From the NCBI GenBank assembly GCA_050736615.1, contig JBOHWL010000188.1, positions 1-9,495 on the forward strand: a stretch of 9,495 nucleotides of DNA, read 5' to 3'. How positions within the stretch are numbered: the first letter of the stretch is position 1; every line of letters starts with the position of its first letter. The position numbers and the translations under genes were made by a program. The notes below the pieces were generated by a model. It ran no database searches and was not told the DNA's origin. It saw nothing but the letters and a program-made list of their open reading frames with translations. The stretch is from JBOHWJ01 sp050736615 (GTDB lineage Bacteria; Desulfobacterota; Binatia; Binatales; Binataceae). Shown here one piece after another: positions 1 through 5,569 of the stretch.

Positions 1-7
1 CAGGCGG

Positions 8-29
8 AGCGAGCAAACGAGTCCGCGAG
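8..29 (+). repeat. Dispersed repeat copy A (AGCGAGCA-N3-GAGTCCGCGAG)
   Basis: The block AGCGAGCA, three variable bases, then GAGTCCGCGAG recurs at 5462-5483 in the same orientation, matching at 19 of 22 positions. Both copies are followed further on by a GGA(A)CAAGGA(G)TC stretch, so the related unit is probably about 60 bp. The function is unknown; it looks like an intergenic interspersed repeat. Confidence 0.5.
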
Positions 30-117
30 GTGCGTTGGACAAGGATCGGCGCGGAGCGGTTGAATCTTTTTGACTTTGGGGCATCCGGGCACTGAAACGG
101 AAAATCGCTCCGCGTCG

Positions 118-206
118 ATCCCTCGACTCCGGCAGCCTTTCTGAACGCAGCTCGCAGACTCGCCTGCTCGCTTCGCCTTCGGCTTTGCTAGCGCACTCGG
201 GATGAC
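118..206. repeat. Interspersed element ending in ...CTCGGGATGAC
   Basis: The element starts with ATCCCTCGACTC and ends with CTCGGGATGAC, so its ends carry a short imperfect inverted repeat (ATCCC / GGGAT). The interior is rich in CTCGC/GCTCG. It resembles the element at 341-377, which starts TCCTTCGAC and ends CAGCATGAC. Such TCC-TCGAC...ATGAC elements resemble non-coding repeats scattered between genes in many environmental genomes, but family membership is inferred from pattern only. Confidence 0.4.
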
Positions 207-312
207 AAAATTAAGGCACCTCCTCGTTAAGCAGCCGTCAGTTCAACAGCGCTAAAAATTCACAAGCTCCGAGCCGGCGGGCAGCGCGCCCGGATTGGTT
301 GCAAGCGAAATC

Positions 313-338
313 TCACGGCCGCAAAAACACGGCCGTGA
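313..338. repeat. Perfect 9-bp inverted repeat (stem-loop)
   Basis: TCACGGCCG at 313-321 and CGGCCGTGA at 330-338 are exact reverse complements around an 8-base A-rich loop. The hairpin lies 83 bp past the stop of the leftward cytochrome gene, so it could help end that transcript or protect its 3' end. No T-run follows on the minus strand, so it is not a standard intrinsic terminator. Confidence 0.5.
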
Positions 339-340
339 AA

Positions 341-377
341 TCCTTCGACGCTCGCAGGCTTGCTCGCTCAGCATGAC
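341..377. repeat. Second TCCTTCGAC...CAGCATGAC element
   Basis: The element starts TCCTTCGACGCTCGC and ends GCTCGCTCAGCATGAC. CGACG at 346-350 and CGTCG at 377-381 form short complementary flanks. It appears to be a shorter relative of the 118-206 element in the same orientation and abuts the inverted repeat at 313-338. Confidence 0.4.
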
Positions 378-420
378 GTCGTGAGGTGCGTGAAGGTGTT
401 TACGAGACATCACATTGAAT

Positions 421-2772
421 TTAGGGGGCTGGCGGCGCGGCTAATTCATCCAGAACGCGCGCATACCTTGAAGCTTTAGCCTGATCATTGGTGCGATCAC
501 AGAAACTGACTAGTGCCGCGAGCGCATCTCGATCGTAAGGATGCAATTTGACCGAATGCTCGAGGACCGCAATGGCGGCCTTTGTATCACCCGCGCTGTT
601 CAACGCGATTGCGTAGACATAAGCATAGCGCGAGTCTGATGGGGCAAGCCGCGCGGCGCGAGCAAACAGAGCGAGCGCCTCAGTACTCCGCTTCTGACGA
701 ACGTACCAAAGGCCGAGCGCGTAAAGCAGTGAAGCATCGCTGGGCGTGCGTTGCAGTGCTTGCCGCAACACGGCCTCCCCTGCTTGATCATGCCCGAGTT
801 CCCGCTCAAGGTCGGCGAGATTGACCGCGGCGGGACTGAAGGACGGGTCGATGGATAATGCCGTCTTCAGTTCTCTCTTGGCGGAAGCGAATCTTCCCTG
901 CCGGGTGAAGAACGTTCCGAGATCCAGATGCGCTTCGGGCCGGTCGGCGTTAAGCTTCTGTGCGGCAACGTATTGCGCTGAAGCCCGTTCAAGCGCAGCG
1001 GCCGCATCCTCCGGCAGGGCGTCGAGCGGCACACCGGCGAGTGATTCGGCAGCCTCAATGCGCACCGCGCGGACCGGATCGTTGAGCAAGCCGACCATGA
1101 TGGATGGAGCTGCTGTAGGAGTCGCAAGGCCGTCCGCAGTCGCGCGCCTGACCAGAGCCGACGCGTCTTCGGCGTGCTCACGAAGACGAACCTCGGCAAC
1201 ACTATTGAAAGTGGCGAGAAGCTTAATCGCCGTGGCTCGCGCGATCGCTGGCTGTGCCGGATTGGCAATCAGCTCAATCAGCGCCGCTTGCGCCCCGGGC
1301 GCTCCCATCCGGCCGGCCGCGAGGGCTGGACCAAATCGTTGAAAGCCGATGGGCGTGCCGCGGTACCACTTCGCGACATAATCGGCGGCCCATTGCGGAT
1401 TCTTGTCGAAATGACAATTGTTGCAGGCGTTCGGCGTACCGAGTGTCACGGAAAGATCGGGGCGCGGGATCCGAATGCTGTGGTCGCGGCGCCGGTCGAT
1501 TCGCATGTAGGTTCTGGAGGGCATGTGACATTCGACGCAGCGGGAGCCAGTCGATCCTGCTGGATGATGGAAATGGCGGGGCGAATCGTATTTCCGCGCC
1601 AGGTGACATCGCGTGCAAAGATGATTGCCCTCCGCGCGGAGCCTGCCGCTATGGGGATCATGACAATCACTACACGTCACCCCCGCGTGGGACATCCGGC
1701 TCTGTATAAAGGAGCCGTATTCGTAAACTTCACCCTCGATCTGGCCATCGGGAAAGTAGAGGCCTTTATCGAGCAACGCGACTCGATAGTCATCACCCAA
1801 CGGCTGGCCGTGCACGTAGTCTTCGTGAATCTGCGCACGGCGCGAATGACATCGCGCGCACAGTTCCACTTCGCGATCGTTGTTGAGCGGCTTGCTCCGT
1901 CGCACCTCCCCGGTTGACCGATCGGTCCTCCATGAAACCCCGGCCCGTGCGTCGAGCGCGATTGTGAGGCCATCCGCGGAACCGGAGGCGGATTCAGGAT
2001 ACGCGCGCGGATGCCTGGCCCACGCCACGTGGCCGGACCCGGGGCCATGGCAGGCTTCGCAACCGACGTCGATCTCCGCATACGTGGTCGCATAGGTACG
2101 CCGGCGCGAATCATAGTTCTTGCGGACGTTGGTCGAATGGCAGTCCGCGCACATGTAGTTCCAGTTCTGATCGAGGGCCGTCCAGTACCGCGGATCGGAC
2201 GGCTGAGCACCAGGATAGAGCGCGAACCAGCGTTGACCGCCGGCCGCGCGCGGACGGCTGTCCCAGGCGATCCCGAAGGCCTGCAGCCGTCCGCCTGGAA
2301 ACGCGATCAAATATTGTTGAAGGGGTGAGACGCCGAAGGTGAATTTGATCTGATAATCGTGCGGGGCGCCGCCCGGTCCGCCGGTGCGCACCATGAACTT
2401 GCCGTCCTCGCGAAAAAAGGTCGAAGTAACACCGGCGTCGCTGAACTGCGCGTGCGCGAAGTCACCCAGCACGGTTGCGTCGGTCGCGGCTTGCATCGCG
2501 AGCTGATGATGCGACCCCTGCCAGCTTTTGAATTCGCTGAGATGACAGACGCCGCACGCCTTCGATCCGACAAAGGTCAGCCGTTGCGCCGCCAGATGTG
2601 GAGTGGTGACCGGGCCCTTTCGATCCGGCCGGGACAGCTCCCAAACGACTCCGCTCAGGGTCAGCAGCGCCAAGCCCGCGGCGGCGAGCCGGAACCATCG
2701 CGGGCCTGGCAAGGCGCGGTGCGAGGACGACGTGGGCGCCGCCCTGTTTGCGTTCACCTTGTTCCGCTTCAC
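421..2772 (-). CDS. Octaheme c-type cytochrome with HEAT and TPR repeats
   Basis: This 783-residue protein is predicted to be anchored by one N-terminal hydrophobic helix (about 26-44) with the rest outside the cytoplasm. Eight CXXCH heme-binding motifs are visible, at Cys73, 208, 238, 305, 367, 386, 412 and 450. The third sits in CEACHGPGSGH, typical of cytochrome c554-like and doubled-CXXCH proteins. A HEAT-like segment (about 490-585) follows, then four or five TPR units (about 611-780). The likely role is electron transfer or a redox enzyme held in a protein assembly; the substrate cannot be read from sequence. The start used is GTG at 2772. Its best purine stretch, GAGGA, lies 14 nt upstream, which is far, and a second GTG is five codons in. 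The gene follows the sulfatase gene by 62 bp on the same strand, so co-transcription is likely. The cytochrome assignment is secure; the function is open. Confidence 0.92.
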   Translation of the reverse strand: MKRNKVNANRAAPTSSSHRALPGPRWFRLAAAGLALLTLSGVVWELSRPDRKGPVTTPHLAAQRLTFVGSKACGVCHLSEFKSWQGSHHQLAMQAATDATVLGDFAHAQFSDAGVTSTFFREDGKFMVRTGGPGGAPHDYQIKFTFGVSPLQQYLIAFPGGRLQAFGIAWDSRPRAAGGQRWFALYPGAQPSDPRYWTALDQNWNYMCADCHSTNVRKNYDSRRRTYATTYAEIDVGCEACHGPGSGHVAWARHPRAYPESASGSADGLTIALDARAGVSWRTDRSTGEVRRSKPLNNDREVELCARCHSRRAQIHEDYVHGQPLGDDYRVALLDKGLYFPDGQIEGEVYEYGSFIQSRMSHAGVTCSDCHDPHSGRLRAEGNHLCTRCHLARKYDSPRHFHHPAGSTGSRCVECHMPSRTYMRIDRRRDHSIRIPRPDLSVTLGTPNACNNCHFDKNPQWAADYVAKWYRGTPIGFQRFGPALAAGRMGAPGAQAALIELIANPAQPAIARATAIKLLATFNSVAEVRLREHAEDASALVRRATADGLATPTAAPSIMVGLLNDPVRAVRIEAAESLAGVPLDALPEDAAAALERASAQYVAAQKLNADRPEAHLDLGTFFTRQGRFASAKRELKTALSIDPSFSPAAVNLADLERELGHDQAGEAVLRQALQRTPSDASLLYALGLWYVRQKRSTEALALFARAARLAPSDSRYAYVYAIALNSAGDTKAAIAVLEHSVKLHPYDRDALAALVSFCDRTNDQAKASRYARVLDELAAPPAP

Positions 2773-2834
2773 GGGGAAAAGAATCTTCCTCGCCGTGTGT
2801 GCGCCGCGCCGAAACCTTCAGCCCAAAGTCTCGC

Positions 2835-5093
2835 TTACTTGGGGCACGCTCCCATGTGTTGCTGGATAATTGTCAGGTCGGCGTTATCTGTAAGGCCGTC
2901 CTGATTGAGATCCGCCCAACTGGATTTGCCCATCGATAGCTGTGCGAACATCGCCCATTGCTGCACATCCAAATTGTTAACGACGCCGTCGAGGTTGATG
3001 TCACCCGGGCAGGCGGGTTGCGAGGCGAATAGCGCATTAAGTTGGGAGGTCAGCACGTCGTAGTTTTTTTGCTGCTCGGAAGTTAGTGGCGTCCCGCTGG
3101 CCAACAAATCAGAATCGGCCGTGTCGAGCTTGGGTACCGGAACGTCCTCGTTGATCTCGTAGAACTCCGTGCTGGTGGTGGCGGCGCAAGCGTTGGTGCC
3201 AGCGTTATAAGATTGGTAATGATTGATTACGAGTTTGTAGTGGTCATTGCGGATGGCGTAAGCCTCCAAAGGGTAGATGTAGCTGGCGATCGTCTGCCCG
3301 TGGTCGTGTTGCCAGACTGCGACATCGCAGCATAGGGGCAGACCCTCGGGCGGAATGCCGGCGGTACTGGGGTCAGTGGCGCCCGGACCCCACCATATGC
3401 CGTTGTTGTCTTCGCACACGCCCTTGGTCGGAGCGATCTGAGTGCATGTGGTCGTGGCATATACGCAGGGCCCGTTGATGGCGCCGTTGGCGTGCAGGTT
3501 GGTGCCGATCTGGATGAAATTCGTCGAGCGGAGGCTCGGCTGTTGCGGATTTTCGAGGTAAGGAAACATCGGCTTGGAATCGAGCGTGCGCGGCACGCTC
3601 TTATGCGCGTCGATGCCGGCAAGCTTGCCAATCAACTGAAATAAATCGGTGATGTTGACCATGGCACCCACCTCGCGTCCGGGCTGGACTACGGCGGGAC
3701 CCGAGACGATTCCGGGAACCCACACGCCGGTTTGATAGGCGGTGGATTTTGCGCGGGTGCCATCGAAGGGCGGCTTGACCACGGAGCCGCTGCTGCCATT
3801 GTCGGTGACAAAGATGACGTAGGTGTTGGTTTTTTTCGGATGATAGATTAATTCGCCATGCGGACCGCGGCTGGCCAGCCCGGCTTCCACCATGAAGCGT
3901 CCGATTTCATAGTCGAGAGCCTCTTCCATCTCGTTGTTCAACACTCTTTGGTCGTTCACATTGGTGCAATCGAGGTTGCTCGAGTCCGGCTCGGTGCTGG
4001 GCAGCAATTGGCTCGGCGGCTGCATCAGCGGCGTATGGGCAGTCGCGAAACTAAGCGCCACCATCCACGGCTGATTCGCGGGCTGCGCTTTGATCCAGTC
4101 GAGCGCCGCATCGACCGGCTCGGTGCCGCGATAGGTCCGCGCCCGAATATCGGTCGGTGGTATCCGCTCGACCGACCCATCCTCGTTGTTTATATCCAGC
4201 GGCGACACGTAATGTCCGCTGAGCGTGTTGAAATTGATGTAGCTGGGAACAGGGCTGTTGCACGGCTGGTTGGGATCAAAAATGCCGCCTTCGTCCCGGC
4301 ATACGCGGCCAGGCGCCTCCGCTCCGATTTTGCTGATCACTTTGCAGGTATTGTCGCCGGCGTAGCAGGCTCCCGTATCCGCACCGCCATGCGCGGCGTC
4401 CCGCACGAAGCCGCACGACCAGGTACCAATCTGCGCAACGCCTCCCGCCGTCGTATCGATCGATGACGGGTCGCCGGTCTCGTCGAGCCAGCCATCGAAA
4501 TAATCAAACCCAAACGCATGCACCATGCCGTAGCCGTAAGGGTCGTTGCTCTGGATTCCCATGTGGAACTTGCCAAATAGCGCGCTCTTGTAACCGCGCT
4601 GCTTGAGCAGTTTGGGCAAGGTTGTCTCGTTGGGATTGACCATATAGTTGGCGAGGTCGTTGTTGCCGATCGCCGTGAGCACGTTGGTGCGAAACGGATA
4701 GCGGCCGGTGAAAAGCGCGGCGCGCCCGTTCGAGCACGCCGGCATCGACCACATGTTGTGGAATCTGACGCCGCCCTGCGCGATCGCGTCGATGTTCGGG
4801 GTGGCGGCGGGAGCCGTTCCTCCATAACCGAATAGCTGCCACTGATCGATGCCAATATCGTCCATTATGACCAAAACGATATTGGGACGCGGCTGGCTGG
4901 CCGCTGACTGTGTACTCGCGCCGCCACCACCGCATCCGATCAGGACGACCATCAGCATCAGGCTGAGCCGCAAAGTCCAGGCGAACCACTGATGATCAAT
5001 CGGCTCCAGGCGAGCTCGGGACGGATTTGATGCTTTCCTATAGCGGAAGACAGAAATGTGGCGGTTTTTGTCTCGGATTTCCGTGTCTCCCAT
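2835..5093 (-). CDS. Sulfatase-family lipoprotein with dockerin-like C-terminus
   Basis: The 752-residue product (from ATG 5093) belongs to the alkaline-phosphatase/sulfatase superfamily, which hydrolyses sulfate or phosphate esters. Visible marks are metal-site Asp78-Asp79 in MDDIG, the modification-site region CSNGRAALFTG at 120-130, GKFHMG (Lys175, His177), AHTPL (His353), VTDNG (Asp431-Asn432), Lys449, and a C-terminal EFYEINED match to the family's ELYDL-type ending. A hydrophobic stretch ending LIGC (Cys54) is a lipobox, so a lipid-anchored envelope protein is expected. Residues 694-752 hold two DxNxDG calcium-binding loops as in type I dockerins. Two Cys-rich inserts (227-278, 543-589) interrupt the catalytic fold. 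The start is uncertain: TTG 5147 extends it by 18 residues, and TTG 4973 would give a compact signal, MRLSLMLMVVLIGC. No sulfatase-maturing enzyme is visible in the window. The family is sure; the substrate is unknown. Confidence 0.92.
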   Translation of the reverse strand: MGDTEIRDKNRHISVFRYRKASNPSRARLEPIDHQWFAWTLRLSLMLMVVLIGCGGGGASTQSAASQPRPNIVLVIMDDIGIDQWQLFGYGGTAPAATPNIDAIAQGGVRFHNMWSMPACSNGRAALFTGRYPFRTNVLTAIGNNDLANYMVNPNETTLPKLLKQRGYKSALFGKFHMGIQSNDPYGYGMVHAFGFDYFDGWLDETGDPSSIDTTAGGVAQIGTWSCGFVRDAAHGGADTGACYAGDNTCKVISKIGAEAPGRVCRDEGGIFDPNQPCNSPVPSYINFNTLSGHYVSPLDINNEDGSVERIPPTDIRARTYRGTEPVDAALDWIKAQPANQPWMVALSFATAHTPLMQPPSQLLPSTEPDSSNLDCTNVNDQRVLNNEMEEALDYEIGRFMVEAGLASRGPHGELIYHPKKTNTYVIFVTDNGSSGSVVKPPFDGTRAKSTAYQTGVWVPGIVSGPAVVQPGREVGAMVNITDLFQLIGKLAGIDAHKSVPRTLDSKPMFPYLENPQQPSLRSTNFIQIGTNLHANGAINGPCVYATTTCTQIAPTKGVCEDNNGIWWGPGATDPSTAGIPPEGLPLCCDVAVWQHDHGQTIASYIYPLEAYAIRNDHYKLVINHYQSYNAGTNACAATTSTEFYEINEDVPVPKLDTADSDLLASGTPLTSEQQKNYDVLTSQLNALFASQPACPGDINLDGVVNNLDVQQWAMFAQLSMGKSSWADLNQDGLTDNADLTIIQQHMGACPK

Positions 5094-5198
5094 ACTGAAG
5101 TTGGAACTCAGGTCTGAAGTAGCGTCAAATGAAATTTTAGCGAGCAAACTTGTCTCACAATTTCATTTTGTCATCAAGACTGGCGGGCGGCGTGCCCG

Positions 5199-5204
5199 AT
5201 TATA
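5199..5204 (-). promoter_or_regulatory. Candidate -10 box of the sulfatase-cytochrome operon
   Basis: On the minus strand these bases read TATAAT, the exact sigma70 -10 consensus, in otherwise GC-rich DNA. Transcription would start near 5192, leaving a leader of about 45 nt to TTG 5147 or 99 nt to ATG 5093. No good -35 is present at 16-18 bp; the best is TTATGA. An activator or another sigma factor may therefore be involved. Confidence 0.4.
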
Positions 5205-5219
5205 CCGGCACGCTGCCGG
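5205..5219. promoter_or_regulatory. Palindrome next to the -10 box, possible operator
   Basis: CCGGCA-CGC-TGCCGG is a perfect 6-bp inverted repeat with a 3-base centre. It sits immediately upstream of the minus-strand TATAAT, within the -10/-35 spacer. A protein bound there would block or remodel RNA polymerase, so it could be a repressor operator. It could also be chance in GC-rich DNA. Confidence 0.3.
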
Positions 5220-5250
5220 TCATCATAAAAAAATGGCTTCCTTCTTCCAT

Positions 5251-5292
5251 ATTCTCTCCCGATTCTCTCCCGCTTTGCGGGGGAGAAAGAGA
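5251..5292. repeat. Tandem 11-mer and imperfect hairpin
   Basis: ATTCTCTCCCG occurs twice back to back (5251-5261, 5262-5272) with no mismatch. The second copy continues into a hairpin, CTCTCCCGC-TTT-GCGGGGGAGA, with two extra G residues on the right arm. CTCTC at 5254-5258 can also pair with GAGAG at 5288-5292. The pattern resembles the CCCTCTCCCGC-type palindromic repeats common between bacterial genes. Confidence 0.5.
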
Positions 5293-5461
5293 GGGGGGCG
5301 CGCAGCCTGTGATTTAGCAAGAGTCTGCCAGCCAGCGCCGGCGCAATTGCACCGGCTGAATGGCACCTGCGGTTGAGCTAGATATTAGCCTGAGGTTAAC
5401 TCGCGAGGGGAACCCGGCCAGCGGGGGCGATACTGGGCGGAACGCGGTGAAGCCGGAGTGC

Positions 5462-5508
5462 AGCGAGCAGGTGAGTCCGCGAGCGTTTAGAAATGCGACT
5501 CCGCGAGC
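5462..5508 (+). repeat. Dispersed repeat copy B plus local GACTCCGCGAGC copy
   Basis: Positions 5462-5483 match copy A at 8-29 in 19 of 22 bases. A further related unit follows within 25 bp: GAGTCCGCGAGC at 5473-5484 against GACTCCGCGAGC at 5497-5508 (11 of 12 identical). The block ends about 60 bp before the mutS2 start and would lie in its leader RNA if transcription begins upstream. Confidence 0.5.
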
Positions 5509-5569
5509 CGCGCTCGGAACAAGGAGTCTGCGACATGCGCGTATCAGTAAAACGAGATGGACAGGTGCA

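Larger units (their letters stand above)
1..420. other. Gene-free region with dispersed palindromic repeats
   Basis: I see no convincing coding frame here. The stretch lies downstream of the leftward cytochrome gene and is made mostly of repeat-like pieces. These are a GAGTCCGCGAG-type repeat at 8-29, an element from ATCCCTCGAC (118) to GGGATGAC (206), a perfect 9-bp inverted repeat at 313-338, and a second ATGAC-ended element at 341-377. No tRNA or clear rho-independent terminator with a T-run was found. Confidence 0.6.
5148..5569. other. Divergent intergenic region, sulfatase/mutS2
   Basis: This roughly 420-bp gap separates divergent genes. It contains a likely leftward promoter (TATAAT on the minus strand at 5199-5204), a 15-bp palindrome (5205-5219), a tandem 11-mer with hairpin (5251-5292), and repeat copies near 5462-5508. 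The mutS2 frame stays open back to ATG 5360, but the conserved protein begins at 5570. I found no convincing sigma70 promoter for mutS2; TTGAGC at 5373 followed by TTAACT at 5396 is weak. Confidence 0.5.

Noticed and set aside
1174..1917. Long plus-strand open frame opposite the cytochrome
   Set aside because: It lies wholly antisense to the octaheme region, with no recognisable domain and no promoter or RBS support.
3858..4466. Plus-strand open frame opposite the sulfatase
   Set aside because: It is antisense to conserved sulfatase sequence, with Arg/Ala/His-rich composition typical of shadow frames.
5360..5569. In-frame extension of mutS2 back to ATG 5360
   Set aside because: The extra 70 residues do not resemble MutS2 N-termini and coincide with the repeat block; the conserved start is at 5570.
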